The notes beneath the pieces are model-generated. The model was not told the DNA's origin. It searched no databases and worked only from the letters and a program-made list of their open reading frames with translations. Below are positions 22,101 through 30,805 of a stretch of 64,000 nt of DNA, in pieces (within the stretch, counting starts at the first letter, position 1; every line of letters starts with the position of its first letter). The DNA is taken from assembly GCA_021613375.1 (NCBI GenBank), contig CM038717.1, forward strand, positions 35,380,327 to 35,444,326, written 5' to 3'. The stretch comes from Megaleporinus macrocephalus (lineage: Eukaryota > Chordata > Actinopteri > Characiformes > Anostomidae). The position numbers were made by a program, and so were the translations under genes.

Positions 22101-23725
22101 AACAATTTATCAGCTACAGTATTGTGTAAAGACTAAAAGAAATGTATGGTTTTTATGGTGGAAATAAGATAAAAAATCCATCTTTCTGTTTACAGACTTA
22201 AAAAATGCAGTATAGAGGAGAAAGTTTGTGCTGATCTGACTTCAGCTCTAACCTCAAACCCTTCACATCTGAGAGAGCTGGATCTGCGTGAGAATAGTAA
22301 ACTGGGAGATTCTGTGAAGGACCTCACTGACCTCCTGGGGAAATCAGGAGGCAAACTGCAGTAAGTAGATTTAGCAAAGTAATGAAAAAAAAACCCTAAA
22401 CATTTCTTCTTATGAACAAAAGGTAATAATCATGATAAGTAATGAATATGATAATAATCCCATTTATATTTTCCTTCTGAGTACCTGAACTGGTCCCCAC
22501 CTAAACTGTCATAAGTGACTTCCTGTTTTACTGGGGTATAAATGTTACACTGAGGCCACATCCTATTCATTCATCTGCATGTGGAAGATTACGACGAGCA
22601 CAAATTATATGGAACTAAAATGTGTTTAAAAAAATGACTATAAAAAAATCTGTTAATGAGCCTCAATCAAACAACCTTTATTTATACTCAGAGTGTATAG
22701 AGGGTGACTCTCATTTACAATGTAGCTGAGCATTTACAAAAAACTCATTATTACAGCAGTACATAATAAAATTGTTTAACAAATAAAAACAATTAAGAAG
22801 ATTATTACAACACAAGATAAGCAACTGATTAGGATAAGAAAGAAAAAAGATCAATCAGAAAACAGTAATAAAACAATAATAGTGATGATGAAGTGATATG
22901 AAATAAATTATAACAATTATAATCATAAAAATAATAATCATAACAATAATAATTACATCGGCGAAGAAAACAACTAAAATAAACAGTCTTTGGCTCAGTG
23001 GAGATTTGTCGTGTAACACCAGCGAGTGGAGTTTTAGGGATTCCTGTAGTAAATTCCGGCTGGCTGGTGCTCTGTAGCTAAAAGCAGATTTTCCTGTTTT
23101 GCGAGGTTATTTTGTTCAGCTGTTTGTGTCGTTTGTGTCGGGGATGTACCTGTTTAATTGTATTGCTTAATTGATTTATTGAAATGTATATATCAAATGA
23201 CAGGTTTACCACAAGTTGGAAACCACTTCATTACATGTTTGGAGTGCTGGCTTATCAGTTAATGTAAAAAACAAAACAAAAAGTAAAACAAAAAAAACCC
23301 CTGTAAAATCATAAACAATGTGAAATATGAGATGCATAAAAACCTAATGGCATGTATGATTGGTAACACAACACTGTAAAACAACGATAAGGGCTTTCTA
23401 AGTCTATTTATAGGTACATTCCCCAGTAGTATTAATATAGTTTTGAATAGTGACTTCTGAATGTTATTAAATAAAATGACCAAACAAATTGGTTGTAACT
23501 AAAGGTGGCTACATCACGTCAACCCTAAAGCTGTCAGTGTCACACAAACACAGTAAGGTGGCTGGTGACTTATGCATGTAAAAATTCTCTTGTTTTCTTC
23601 CTTTCAGATTGGACAGCTATATCAGGACAATGATTAATGCAGGTTTAAGCAAGGTATCTTCGTCGGGTTCAACAAAGTCTGAAACAGTAGCTGCAAAAAC
23701 AGGAGAAGAAGGTACAAGTGTCTAA
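1..23725 (+). CDS. NLR gene A (NLRC3-like receptor), 3' LRR part and stop
   Basis: Gene-level entry. Exons seen: 1-24 (partial), 4209-4382, 4962-5135, 5232-5390, 5634-5807, 6274-6444, 10203-10367, 15569-15742, 21106-21282, 21841-22011, 22196-22360, 23608-23725. All start after AG and end before GT, and all internal ones are phase 2/2, so the open frame runs unbroken to TAA at 23723. Each full exon carries about two ribonuclease-inhibitor-type LRRs with the repeated core LxELDLxxN. In fish this exon pattern is the C-terminal sensor domain of the expanded NLRC3-like (FISNA-NACHT-LRR) cytosolic receptors of innate immunity. The NACHT part must lie upstream of the window. No B30.2/SPRY domain follows, unlike many fish NLRs; the protein ends in a short polar tail. 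The exon-intron model is my own reading; alternative splicing of cassettes is possible because all preserve frame. Confidence 0.85.
535..1463. repeat. Minisatellite, 35-bp unit, about 26 copies
   Basis: Head-to-tail units of about 35 bp built around TTGGCCCAAACGATTGCATC followed by TTAGCGCTTTGGG. Variants differ by one or two bases (ACGATT/ACAATG/ACAATT; GGGACTT/GGGTCTT). It lies in the first visible intron of NLR gene A. There are no spacers between units. Small open frames across it are products of the repeat, not genes. Confidence 0.95.
1464..1627. repeat. Second minisatellite, 32-33-bp unit, 5 copies
   Basis: Directly abuts the 35-bp array. Five units contain GTTAGCTGGGCCACAGGCCC followed by GACATGCATCAT; the last two carry GCAAGGGCCA instead of GCTGGGCCA. 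The GGCCAC-GGCCC-ACATGCA core also recurs in the array at 48450-48750, suggesting one repeat family with two copies in this window. Confidence 0.9.
1628..3061. other. Intron of NLR gene A; no gene seen, short internal repeats
   Basis: No coding exon supported. It has diverged internal repeats: a stretch near 1755-1855 (AAAACAGAGAGAGGAGAGGA, then CTACCAGAGCACCGGCGAGT) is echoed near 2150-2195 and 2370-2420. A 27-bp block ending TTATCCTGA is duplicated in tandem at 2919-2970; because it contains AGGATAA and TTATCCT it could also fold. Possibly the body of the composite repeat described for 535-3752. Confidence 0.5.
3062..3470. repeat. GC-rich degenerate minisatellite, 30-35-bp unit
   Basis: Units of the form GGCGTCCGGGAGCAGAGCCG followed by AGCGGAACCAGTCGA are repeated about a dozen times, decaying to about 30 bp toward the right. 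Three reverse frames are open across it and give Leu/Gly/Ser/Arg-rich peptides; these are shadows of the repeat. Confidence 0.9.
3590..3760. repeat. Right end of a composite repeat (matches 49311-49396)
   Basis: Contains a 15-bp direct repeat (CTCAGCGCGTCGAAA) followed by 3671-3752, which aligns over about 80 bp with 49311-49396 (shared GTAGCATTAGATTCTTC/ATAGCATTGGAGTCTTC and AGAACTTTNGCTAAAGCT). Both sit just right of GGCCC/ACATGCA-type minisatellites, so they look like the same end of one repeat family. Class unknown. Confidence 0.55.
4209..4382 (+). CDS. NLR gene A, LRR exon type A
   Basis: 174 nt, AG acceptor after a pyrimidine tract and GTGTGT donor, phase 2/2. Encodes about two LRRs starting [19 protein letters not shown] and containing [10 protein letters not shown]. 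Closely related to the exons at 55598 and 63881 of NLR gene B, and more distantly to 5634 and 15569. Confidence 0.85.
4962..5135 (+). CDS. NLR gene A, LRR exon type B
   Basis: 174 nt, phase 2/2, acceptor CTACAG, donor GTGAGT. Encodes [19 protein letters not shown], then [16 protein letters not shown] and a second LRR ending CKLQRLG. Best counterpart is 60253-60414 in gene B. The intron after it is only 96 bp. Confidence 0.85.
5232..5390 (+). CDS. NLR gene A, LRR exon type C, slightly short
   Basis: 159 nt, phase 2/2. Encodes [19 protein letters not shown] and [19 protein letters not shown], ending in KRLR. Compared with the type C exons at 54634 and 61007 (177 nt) it lacks six codons near the end of the second repeat (the D-x-x-CKLK stretch), an in-frame shortening. 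Confidence 0.85.
5634..5807 (+). CDS. NLR gene A, LRR exon type A-prime
   Basis: 174 nt, phase 2/2, acceptor TTTACAG, donor GTAAGC. Encodes [19 protein letters not shown], then [12 protein letters not shown] and [17 protein letters not shown]. Same subtype as 15569-15742. Confidence 0.85.
6231..6256. repeat. (TC)n microsatellite in a splice acceptor tract
   Basis: An uninterrupted TC run just before the acceptor CCTGCAG at 6267-6273. It serves as, or lengthens, the polypyrimidine tract of the next LRR exon; length changes here could affect splicing of that exon. Confidence 0.8.
6274..6444 (+). CDS. NLR gene A, LRR exon type D
   Basis: 171 nt, phase 2/2, donor GTAAGT. Encodes [38 protein letters not shown] and ends CKLEKLM. 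It matches 21106-21282 but is two codons shorter around VNPSH. Confidence 0.85.
6840..8040 (-). mobile_element. Degenerate L2/CR1-type LINE fragment, reverse strand
   Basis: On the reverse strand 8040-7783 encodes the end of a LINE reverse transcriptase: [19 protein letters not shown] and, after a few more residues, [11 protein letters not shown], the same landmarks seen in the better copy at 11787-13514 ([32 protein letters not shown]). Toward 6840 the forward sequence has TTTATTTATAGAACACTTTT and CAGCTCAAAGTTCTTTACAG, typical of a reversed LINE 3' end. Frames are broken and the boundaries are approximate. Confidence 0.6.
8041..10202. other. Intron of NLR gene A; nothing recognised
   Basis: AT-rich intron sequence with no open frame that resembles a protein and no clear tandem array. 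A short A/T-rich stretch near 9670-9800 (ACCCTTTGATGCATGAATTA) may be a dispersed repeat, but I cannot class it. Confidence 0.5.
10203..10367 (+). CDS. NLR gene A, LRR exon type C
   Basis: 165 nt, phase 2/2, acceptor CTTCAG, donor GTAAGA. Encodes [20 protein letters not shown], then [19 protein letters not shown] and ends HRKLR. Four codons shorter than the 177-nt type C exons. Confidence 0.85.
10908..11287 (+). mobile_element. Possible 5' LTR of the gag-bearing Ty3/gypsy element
   Basis: Starts TGTCATGG and ends AGTGACA, so it has TG...CA ends with a 5-bp inverted TGTCA/TGACA, and it lies directly upstream of a Ty3/gypsy gag frame. I see no convincing primer binding site right after it and no target duplication, so the boundaries are tentative. 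The right half is A/G-rich with repeated AGTAAAAGAAG-type motifs. Confidence 0.35.
11366..11421. repeat. Poly-C tract
   Basis: Nearly pure C run, about 50 bases with a single G, between the possible LTR and the gag frame. Such tracts are often mis-sequenced, so its length should not be trusted. Confidence 0.85.
11474..11786 (+). pseudogene. Ty3/gypsy gag, 5' part, interrupted by a LINE
   Basis: Encodes [35 protein letters not shown] and [14 protein letters not shown], a retrotransposon Gag (capsid) domain of the teleost Ty3/gypsy type. The frame then runs into a direct duplication and the start of a LINE. Gag reading resumes at 14366 on the far side of the LINE, so one gag gene was split. 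No function expected now. Confidence 0.8.
11743..11787. repeat. 22-bp direct duplication at the gag/LINE junction
   Basis: The 22-mer beginning GAGAGGGTGGGTTAAGGGGG and ending CA occurs twice in direct tandem exactly where gag sequence stops and LINE sequence starts. A second flank copy at the LINE 3' end is absent, so it is not an ordinary target-site duplication. Confidence 0.85.
11787..13514 (+). CDS. LINE ORF2 fragment: reverse transcriptase (jockey-like)
   Basis: The frame stays open to TAA at 13512-13514. Reverse transcriptase blocks in order: [60 protein letters not shown] (first catalytic Asp), [14 protein letters not shown], catalytic YADD at 12669-12680, then [16 protein letters not shown] and [16 protein letters not shown], with the usual C-terminal LHWLPV. 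About 570 residues remain; a full ORF2 would have an endonuclease domain in front. LINE-derived sequence begins around 11790-11815 ([18 protein letters not shown]); the open frame continues upstream only because it reads gag in the wrong frame. An undamaged reading frame suggests a fairly recent insertion. Confidence 0.85.
   Translation, partial: AIPANHSSNDFMDFFNSKIENIRQKVLPIRVTYPSSGLAQTAQNVILEERLETFSPLQQTELEKLISSSTSATCTLDMIPTSLLKQVLPAIIKPILTIINSSLSLGHVPKSFKLAVIKPLIKKPNLDPRELSSYRPISNLPFISKILEKAVARQLCSHLHKNNIYEKFQSGFRPHHSTETALVKITNDLLLASDQGHVSLLVLLDLSAAFDTIDHTILLDRLENIVGITGTALSWFTSYLSDRFQFVKINNVSSNTTKVKYGVPQGSVLGPLLFTLYMLPLGSVINRHGISFHCYADDTQLYISAKPDDKSRLNKIEDCVRDIRLWMLQNFLLLNPDKTEVLLLGPKAARTTCSDLMLNLADFSVVPGSVAKNLGVTIDSDLTFNQHIGNITRTAFLHLRNISKLRNVLSVSDAEKLIHAFITSRLDYCNALLSGCSSRNLNKLQLVQNAAARVLTKTRKFDHISPVLSALHWLPVKFRIDYKILLLTYKTLHGLTPEYLQDLISYYEPPRSLRSQDAGFLIVPKIQKTTMGGRAFSYKAPKLWNNLPVNVRDSDTVSIFKSRLKTYLFSVAFCN
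11787..14362 (+). mobile_element. L2/CR1-type LINE, 5'-truncated, inserted into gag
   Basis: Contains a long reverse transcriptase frame (to 13514), an untranslated 3' region of about 850 bp and a 3' end AAAAGCGCTATATAAATAAA followed by (TTGAC)n at about 14340-14362. Short terminal microsatellite repeats of this kind are usual for L2/CR1-group LINEs. The endonuclease half is missing, as in most LINE copies that were truncated at their 5' end during target-primed reverse transcription. It sits in an intron of NLR gene A on the same strand as the gene. Confidence 0.85.
14363..14460 (+). pseudogene. Ty3/gypsy gag, continuation after the LINE
   Basis: Directly after the LINE tail, reading from 14366 gives [20 protein letters not shown], the standard continuation of the same Gag domain interrupted at 11786, then a stop within about 30 codons. 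No protease, reverse transcriptase or integrase sequence follows, so the gypsy copy was cut short here. Confidence 0.75.
14455..15190. repeat. Dispersed repeat with internal units of about 200 bp (copy 1)
   Basis: Matches 26600-27000 (shared AAATGAGTCCATCATAA, CCTGTTTCATTTGCACTA, CTGAAGTAAACTGAAGT-like, TTATTCAGAATAGTTTAAAAG-like). Inside copy 1 blocks recur: AAGTCTTTAGATGTAAACT at about 14687 and 14891, and GATGTATGATAACTGTTTCA-like at about 14852 and 15034. No coding capacity. Class unknown. Confidence 0.7.
15569..15742 (+). CDS. NLR gene A, LRR exon type A-prime
   Basis: 174 nt, phase 2/2, acceptor CTCTGCAG, donor GTAAGT. Encodes [38 protein letters not shown] and [17 protein letters not shown]. 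The usual Cys of the final repeat (PHC) is Tyr here. Confidence 0.85.
15743..16048. other. Intron of NLR gene A; nothing recognised
   Basis: Ordinary AT-rich intron sequence leading into the dinucleotide array; no exon, no repeat I can class. Confidence 0.5.
16051..16136. repeat. (GT)n-(AT)n-(AC)n microsatellite
   Basis: A GT run turns into a long TA run and then an AC run. The whole is an inverted repeat, so it can form a hairpin or cruciform. The reverse open frame with poly Tyr-Ile is an artefact. Confidence 0.95.
16690..16765. repeat. Short AGCAACC-type tandem repeat
   Basis: Repeated TAGCAACCTCTCAGCAACC / CATAGCAACAACCTAGCAATG / CCCTAGCAACC units, a motif common in dispersed fish repeats. 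Confidence 0.55.
16935..19612. repeat. 2.7-kb minisatellite, 17-bp base unit
   Basis: Built from 17-bp units such as GTCAGTGATAGAGGGCT, GTCAGTGATTGAGGGTG and AGTCAGTAATAGAAGGCT. In the middle the three variants alternate in a regular order, giving a higher-order unit of about 51 bp; at the left edge the units are more diverged (GTCAGTGATGGAGGGTGA). Intronic. No stable coding frame. Confidence 0.95.
19613..21105. other. Intron of NLR gene A; no gene seen
   Basis: Nothing that I can identify. The 20380-21050 part is less AT-rich and contains pieces such as CGCAGACAGCAGCCGATGCA and GAAATTTACATACACAAAAT that look like transposon remnant, but I found no ends and no protein similarity. Confidence 0.4.
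21106..21282 (+). CDS. NLR gene A, LRR exon type D
   Basis: 177 nt, phase 2/2, acceptor TTGGCAG, donor GTGAGT. Encodes [39 protein letters not shown] and ends CKLEKLK. Full-length counterpart of 6274-6444. Confidence 0.87.
21506..21737. mobile_element. MITE, copy 1 (GCTGTCCAAA inverted ends)
   Basis: Ends are inverted: GGTGCTGTCCAAAGAGAAAC at the left and TTTGGACAGCAATGAT at the right. Central part contains TGGACCAATAGAAACGCTCC. Same family as 44762-44979. Too short to encode a transposase, so non-autonomous. Confidence 0.7.
21841..22011 (+). CDS. NLR gene A, LRR exon type E
   Basis: 171 nt, phase 2/2, acceptor CTTACAG, donor GTAAGT. Encodes [38 protein letters not shown] and ends CKLQTLL. 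Confidence 0.85.
22196..22360 (+). CDS. NLR gene A, last LRR exon (type F)
   Basis: 165 nt, phase 2/2, acceptor TTTACAG, donor GTAAGT. Encodes [39 protein letters not shown] and ends SGGKLQ. The lost Cys and the Gly-rich end suggest the capping repeat of the LRR domain. Confidence 0.85.
22361..23607. other. Last intron of NLR gene A; dispersed repeat candidate
   Basis: 22650-23160 contains CAACCTTTATTTATACTCAG, GGTGACTCTCATTTACAATG and GTAGCTAAAAGCAGATTTTC, which look like a reversed LINE 3' region of a kind common in teleosts; no coding part is recognisable. The rest is AT-rich intron. Confidence 0.4.
23608..23725 (+). CDS. NLR gene A, terminal exon with stop
   Basis: Acceptor CTTTTCAG, phase 2 entry. 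Encodes about 38 residues, [16 protein letters not shown], then a Ser/Thr/Lys/Glu-rich tail ending GTSV, and TAA. No SPRY/B30.2 exon follows. The choice rests on the splice site, the matching phase and the poly(A) signal 405 bp downstream. Confidence 0.7.
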
Positions 23726-24129
23726 AGCTAGACAATCGGTCCAGACTTTGAAGAAAGAGGATTACTGTGATGGCCGGAGGCAAGTCACTAAGAGTGACCT
23801 GCCTGATGAGACACATGAAGATCATGAATAACCTACTCAGAAAATATTGAAGTAAAAGAAAGTAATGTGTCCAGTGTATAAACATGATCATCATATTCCT
23901 GTTATTGAAGATTTCACCCCTGCCCCCTAGACAGGTGGTACAACTTACCTATGTTGTCTTCTTTATAAAAATGTTTCTAAGATATGTTTTGATACTTTTT
24001 ATACCACATTGGTTTTAATCTTCTATGTAAGATGCACAAGCCTCATTTATTATTGCATGTACAGTGCTGGATGGATGAAAACTCATTCTGAGCCCGTTTA
24101 AGATCAACAAATACTTCATTGATTTGTTT

Positions 24130-24135
24130 AATAAA
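24130..24135 (+). terminator. Poly(A) signal AATAAA of NLR gene A
   Basis: AATAAA on the gene strand about 400 bp after the stop codon, in AT-rich 3' untranslated sequence. No stronger hexamer is seen closer to the stop. Confidence 0.5.
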
Positions 24136-26600
24136 GGTAACAGTTAAACACCACGGTTAAGTATTATGATGTGTGATAAGCTGGATATTCTTTCAAAGTC
24201 AAAGATGACTTGTCACATACATAGTCATACACAGTACAGCCTCGAAGCGAGCGTAAAATATGTTTAACTCATTCGCCAGAGACTTGTCCACACTCGTGGC
24301 TTTCGTAATCCATCATCGTCCACAGCCCCTGACTTAGAGTTCTAGAGCCACTCTACTGGAACTGTAACCCTAGTTTCCTAACAGAGTGCCGCTTCACCTC
24401 CCCTACTGCCCTGCGCACTCCACCAGCTGTGTCTTTGTACTCATGTTTGTTCCTGCGGCCCCGCTTTGTAAGCAACAGTGTAAGAATTCAGACTTTTGTC
24501 CACGGCTTCTGGTTAGGAAACATTTCAATTGTGATTTTTGAGACCATGTCATCCAGCAGTTTCCCAAACAAATCCCATAACCATTTCTGAAAACACTGTC
24601 CCAGTCTACATCATCCACAGCGTCCTACAGGATGGCCACCAATTGGTCCGTCCAGCATGCAACCTTACTCTGAACCGGAACCTACCGCCTCAGCTTTTGT
24701 TTTATATTTTGGTATGAGGAAGATGGCAGCATGTTTAGACTGAGATTGTGTTTTATAGCTGCCCTTGACAAGAGTGTAGCAGTGGCCAGTGTTCTATTGC
24801 TTGCTATTGTGTTTGTTGCTGTGTTATAAGACTTTTGATGAATCATATTTCATTTTGTCCCATTACCTTTTTAAAAGCATAAGTGACCGTTTTAATTTTT
24901 TAGGGCTCTGTATTCTAACGTTAAGTAAAGTTAAAAGTAACAATTAAATCATCACAAAAATACTTAAAATGTCTATATCCACCTTTAAAATTTTGGGCTT
25001 CCCACCTCACAGACATTGAACTTATCATGAAATATATTTACCAAATCTGTTCAGTAAAACCATCATTACAGTGTTCTTTGGTTTAGATGCAAGAAATTGA
25101 ATGTGGAAATAATTATGTTCCCCTAATAATTAATTTAAATTAAATTAACAAAAAGCGTACAACCCTGTCATCATTTTTAAACCTTCATTGATTTTATTGA
25201 AAATATTTTTTGAAGGTTAAGCATTTGGTTTTAGGTGATCAGATGAACTGGGGAGTGTGACAGCTTCCTACTTGACAGCTTCTTCTTAGAATGCTGCCTG
25301 AATGCATCAGTAGCTTTAACTCTGTGTGATACCAAAATATTCTGCCTACAGTTTTATGTAGAGCTCTACCTGTAAATATGAGCTACAGTTGGACACTCAG
25401 ACAAGAGAGCACAATTTCACAAGAGAGAGCGGCAGAGCTCTGGCTACAGCTCTGTTTATGAAGCCCCTGAGGGGATGGCAAATTAATATGAATTCCAATG
25501 ATTAATGTTCTGTTCTTTTATTTTCTCTTAACTATGCACATATTTTATTTTATTATGTGAGGGAGTTGTACGCGTGTTTTCTTTTTAAATGTGCTCACAT
25601 TGTGCCCAAACAGGCTCCCTGGACGAGTCTGATAGGTTTAGATTTGTGTAATAACGTATAGAGATCCACTCATTAGGGTTTGTTTTGATTTAGGTTATGT
25701 TACTAGTGTAATGAGGACATTATTATTTCTCTTGCACAGCGAGGTTCATGATCAGCAACCAGCTCAACAGCTGCTTACACCTGTTACTGCTCACTTATCG
25801 AGCTGCTGTGTTCAAAACCATAAAACAATTACCTGCAGCAATGTTTAGTGTCTCATTTCACATCAAAACACACACAGAAACACTCTTTTGGCTTTCATTA
25901 ATAATTCTACCATTTTCATGATTTTATTTATACAGTTCATTATATAGTTAGCAAATATAGTTAAATAATTTTAACATTTTCTTCTTTTCTATAAAAGATA
26001 TATTTAAAATAGCAAAAAGGAAGAAATAACATATAAATGTGATTTGACACCAGGAGGTCATTATTTTGTTTCTTTATTTATTTATATTTATTTGAACAAC
26101 ATTTGCCCGAATTTATCTTTATTTTTAACCCCATCCCCTCCAGGGCTCCATATCTGGGATCTAATCTGAGGGATTAAGGAGAGGAGCTGGATTATTTTTA
26201 AATTATGTTGGTTGTTTGCTCTAACTACAGAAAAGTTGTGAAACTTTGTTATCCCTGGTTATTGTGAAGTGGTTTAGCTCAATGGCATAAAATTAGCATG
26301 GACGGAAGTGACATGTCCCCACCAATATCCAGCAATTATTGAATTGTCCCCACCAATAATTTAATCCTCTCCAAAAAACCTGATCAATCAACGTCTCATT
26401 AACCTAGAGGTGCAGAAAGGTTTACATCACGCTCCCTACTCCAGTCATACGGCCAGTATGATTGGCTGTGTCTTTCCCTGCTGTTACGTGAGACTCTGTA
26501 GCTACTTTGTTAGCAGCGCCAAAACTGGAAGGAGAACTTTCCAGTCATTTGAGACTTGCTGTGCAAGACTCTGGTGCAGCGTGGGAGACACATGGGTGTG
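24136..26600. other. Intergenic; nothing recognised
   Basis: Between the two NLR genes. No coding frame with recognisable protein, no tandem array. Several small open frames are random. Confidence 0.5.
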
Positions 26601-27000
26601 AAAAGCAAGTGAGGATGGCAGCAGAAAAGAAGAGGGAGGAGCTGTTTATCAAATAAACGTAGAGGTCAAAAGAAATGAGTCCATCATAACGTTAATGACT
26701 TTGCGAGACACAGCATACCACAGGCTAACAATGTCTGTAGCTAAAAATAACATGGTTTGGAAATGAACTGCCCAACAAACTGCAAACTATGAGTTCTCTT
26801 ACAGTCTCCCAGAGAAGCAACTTCGGTTAAATCTCTCTGTCAGAGACCTGTTTCATTTGCACTACGGCTGAAGTAAACTGAAGTCTAAACTATGTCTTTG
26901 TTAGTCAGTAGTTTAACTTTAATTTAAGATTATATAATTCATGAATTAAATAATGAATTGTTATTCAGAATAGTTTAAAAGCACGTGGAATAGCATATGT
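26600..27000. repeat. Dispersed repeat (copy 2 of 14455-15190)
   Basis: Shares AAATGAGTCCATCATAA, the CAGGCTAACA(A/T)(C/G)TCTGTA stretch, CCTGTTTCATTTGCACTA and TTATTCAGAATAGT with the copy in gene A, in the same orientation but with parts missing. Confidence 0.65.
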
Positions 27001-28067
27001 TAGCATATGTCTATTGTGGTTGTTCAGTCAAACATTTTAGTTATACAGCACATTTAAAAGAACATTTCAGATTTTAGCCAGTTTGCGGTACAATCAATCA
27101 GTGTTACCACAGAATCACTTACTATTTTTATTGTTTTCTGATACGTTTACACAGAAGCGATGTGAGCTATGTGGGTTAAACATGCAGAGATAATATACCC
27201 TATGGTTTGGCCCTAGAATAAAATAAACTGTTTTAAAAGTACTACATTATCCACCGCTGTCTCAACACGCTTTAAGCGGAGAAACTGAACTTCATAATGC
27301 GTTTGTGAAGTGGCACTGGTGCACATCAACAAATGGTGTTAATATAAATGGTTATAATTTACTATAATATCGTTATTACACTTTTGTTTAATTTCTAAAT
27401 TTTATGCATTTTCATACTGAAGGGGGTGCTAGAGGAACTACTGTTATACCTACAGCTAAACATAGACAGCAGAGAAGCATTTGCTGCTTTTCTGATTCTA
27501 CTGAAATAATGAGCTGCATCATTTATGTTTATAATTATGCAAGAGACTACTGGTCTGCTGTGACAGTTTACTGGGTGAGAGCATGTAGTTTGACCAGTTT
27601 GCCTTTTGTGATAGTGCCCCCTGCTGTAACACTCAGAATGCAGCCTATGCTATGCATTATGAATTGTGTTGTGACAAATTGTAGAACTGTGGTCCTGAAT
27701 ATTAATTGTACAGTTTTATTTTTTTTATTTTTTTTCCAGAGAGTTGAGGGAGTAGCATTTCACAATACACTCCGCTGCACATTCAGCTGACACAGTGATC
27801 CACAGTGTTCAGGACTGCAGTGTGAGGAAATTTACTCACTTTAAAATCACTCTGGAGTTCCATCTTACAATCCGATCCTTTACAGAAAAATGGCAGACGT
27901 ACTCAAAAGTGCATTAAAACATAGAGCAAACAAAGATCCATTTGGGTGATGGCTATCATGTATATGTGAGAGACATTTTTACCACTTTCTCTTCATTGTG
28001 TGGGTTTGTTTTATGTTGAATTATTTTTTAGTTCACTTCATTCACATTATTTATTATTAATTTATGA

Positions 28068-28269
28068 ATTAATGAGGTAACACGTCCTATGAATCCTGCA
28101 TTTGTGAGGTGTTGAAAATCTAAAGAACAGACGTGAGCTTGTCTAATTGCTCTTAAATAGTTCTGATTACTTGCAGAACACTTTTTTAATGTGAGAGTAT
28201 ATGGCTTCATAAAGTCCAACATCCAAAGTGTTATGAATACAGGATTCATAGGAAGTGTTACCATTAATC
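28068..28269. mobile_element. MITE with about 30-bp inverted ends
   Basis: Left end reads ATTAATGAGGTAACACGTCC then TATGAATCCTG; right end, reversed, reads ATTAATGGTAACACTTCC then TATGAATCCTG. About 200 bp with no coding capacity. Many fish MITEs begin with GGTAACACTT. Confidence 0.75.
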
Positions 28270-29659
28270 TCTTTTTGTCAAGCATATTAATGATGGATAT
28301 AATAAAATGAATTCTAACTGTTTAGTAATTAAGTAACAGAGATATGACTTGTAACTGCACCATAATGTATCATAATGAATTCCAGTCTTTAAATGTTTGT
28401 TCTTATTGGTGAGACCACTGATGTACAGCAGGTGGCAGTCATGGTAGAAGATCTACTTACAGAAACCAGTCATTTGTCCAGGCTGTGAAGGTGTGTTTTT
28501 AATGCTATGTAATTTACTACAATTTTAAATTTGTACATACAGTGAAAGAGTGTGTTAGAAATCTAGGAACATCAGTAAGTGTTCTTCTGATCTGAAGAAC
28601 AGAAGCTCATTTAAAGCACTTGTAGAATAAAATACAATTAGATTAGAATAGAATTATTTTACTAAAGTTTGTAAAAGTGACACTTCATGTTATCATGTTA
28701 TAGGCTGAATAGAAAAGAGGGGATTTAGAAAATGCAAAATGGTTCTGTTTCATTTTGATGGACAGGCTAATGAATTTTCTTATAATATCTCATATCGACA
28801 GCGCTGGACAGGCTTGTCTTTTTAGCTGAGAGGAAAGTGAGTGAGCTTGAAAGTTCAGATAACGTACATTTTCTGGAGAAAAGGATATTTTGTCCAATGT
28901 AACACAGACCCAACGCATGAATCCTACGTCTGCGTCTTTATATAAATGTGTAATATAAATGTTGTTTGTAAACTATATGTGGCTTGATGTATAAGTATAG
29001 ATAAAGGTCCAATCTGAAAGACCAGTAAACCATTTACACAGAGAGGATTTATCAGTCTCTGCTGTTTACATTGTAGTGGAAGTCTATTAAAAGTCTTGTA
29101 TTTAATTTAGTCAGATTTGATCTGTTCCGATATATAAAGTTAATGATGATGTATTTATTCACACTCTGACACAAGAAGTGAACATGGGAGGAAAATAAAC
29201 AGTGTCTGGCTTACTTTTCTCTCCAACAAGAGGAAAAATATTAAAGTCCAAGTTGGTTATTTTCTTGTTTATCAGAGGGTTTCTTTGTGCACTGTAAAAA
29301 AGGAGGGTTTTAACTTTAGTGTCCAGACTGCCTTAATATTTTGAGTTATTTAATCTTGAAATAGTTTTATAAAACACAAATTCTTGTTCTGTTCAGTCAA
29401 TATTGAAAAAATCAATTATCTCCAAATTTTTTACGTAACATGAACACTAACGTTTTTTAGGTTTAACAACTTTCTGTTTCTACAGTGTGTTTGTGTTTAT
29501 TTGCAGACCTGCTCTACGTTCAGAGAAAACTGATCTAATGTAAATCATGTTTATTGAAATGTTTCACTGCGAGCAGTCTGTCTAGTTAACTGCAGCAAAT
29601 TAGTAAACATGTTTATTTCATTTCTGTTTATTTGTAGGATTTAGAGAAATATGAGGGGT

Positions 29660-30095
29660 GTTATGACTCCTGGTAGTAAAAGCCTGTCTGGGGCCATTTT
29701 GTGTGTTTTCTCTGTTAAACTATATGCAGGTCCATGGTTTACCACTTGGGGGCGCCTTCCTGTATAAAAGTTCATCAAGCCACCATCTTAGGAGACATTC
29801 AGGGTTCTCTCCCCTCTCACATGACCTGAAAGTGCTCTCTTCTCTTCTCTTCACTCTGCTTCCTGTTAAAGCTTCATTAGATTCTGTGAAACTTTGTGAA
29901 CTTGGTGATTTCTGTATGAGGAAGCGGACGGGAGTGGTTTTGACTCTCCTGGTTTTAAAACCATATATCACATATTTTTTCTTAATTTTTTTTTTCAGGT
30001 TTAATTTTTTTATAAACACTCGTCTCTGAAGCTACACGTCCTCCTACAGCAGTTACCACTTAAATAAAGAAGAGCTGGTTTCTTGTTTAAACAGT
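29660..30095 (+). mobile_element. LTR-like block (possible solo LTR)
   Basis: Starts near TGTTATGACTCCTGG, has TATAAAA at 29763, a pyrimidine-rich stretch, and AATAAAG at 30064 followed by a GT-rich segment, the order expected in an LTR. No internal retroviral coding sequence and no clear target duplication, so ends are uncertain. It lies about 1 kb upstream of NLR gene B and could act as an alternative promoter. Confidence 0.35.
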
Positions 30096-30805
30096 GTGCG
30101 GGGTTAGGTCTGGCAGCAGGTCTGGGGAGGGAGCCTAACTGTAAACCAGGTCACAAATAGGACACCAAACATGTTTCTGGACTAAAGCAGAAAAGGGACA
30201 ATGACACATCCTTCTGTAAGTTTCTGGAGGTACAGTACAGATTTCAGTGATGATTAGTACATAAACTAAGCTACACTGATTAACCAAACTCTCATAAGAG
30301 ATGATAAATGATCTGTTTCCAAATCAGCTTCAGCTTTATGGAGCTATTAGTACTGTGCTGATTGTAAATATGTCATTATATTTATATAATATGTTTTATT
30401 ATGCTGAAATGATGTACATACATAAATCAGGTCATTCTGATTTATTTCACTTTGTAACAGTGTAAGTGCAAAAGTTTAAAATCTAAATCCAGGTTAACAC
30501 ATCTCTACAGAGAACACAACTTCTATGTGCTGTAATCTTTGCAGTTTGTTATATTCATTAAATGTGTGTTCACTGTAGAGGACGTAGAGGATTTAGTTGC
30601 ACTGGGGAGTCACTGAAGACTAGAATTTGTTTCCTGGTAGCGTTTTACTGTAGAGGATCTTAATCTCACTGTTAATGACTGAACAAGCTTCAACAGCTTA
30701 ACACTGTGCAGAAACAAACCAGCGTAGAGTTCAGGATCACTAGAGGCCAGACTGAACTCAGTGATGAATCTGATTCCTGAGGAGATGCTTTCAGCTCAGA
30801 CACAC

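Noticed and set aside
27898..27950. Short ATG frame (MADVLKSALKHRANKDPFG) that might start a PYD-like exon
   Set aside because: Only 19 codons, no donor in frame, and the next residues do not follow the PYD pattern.
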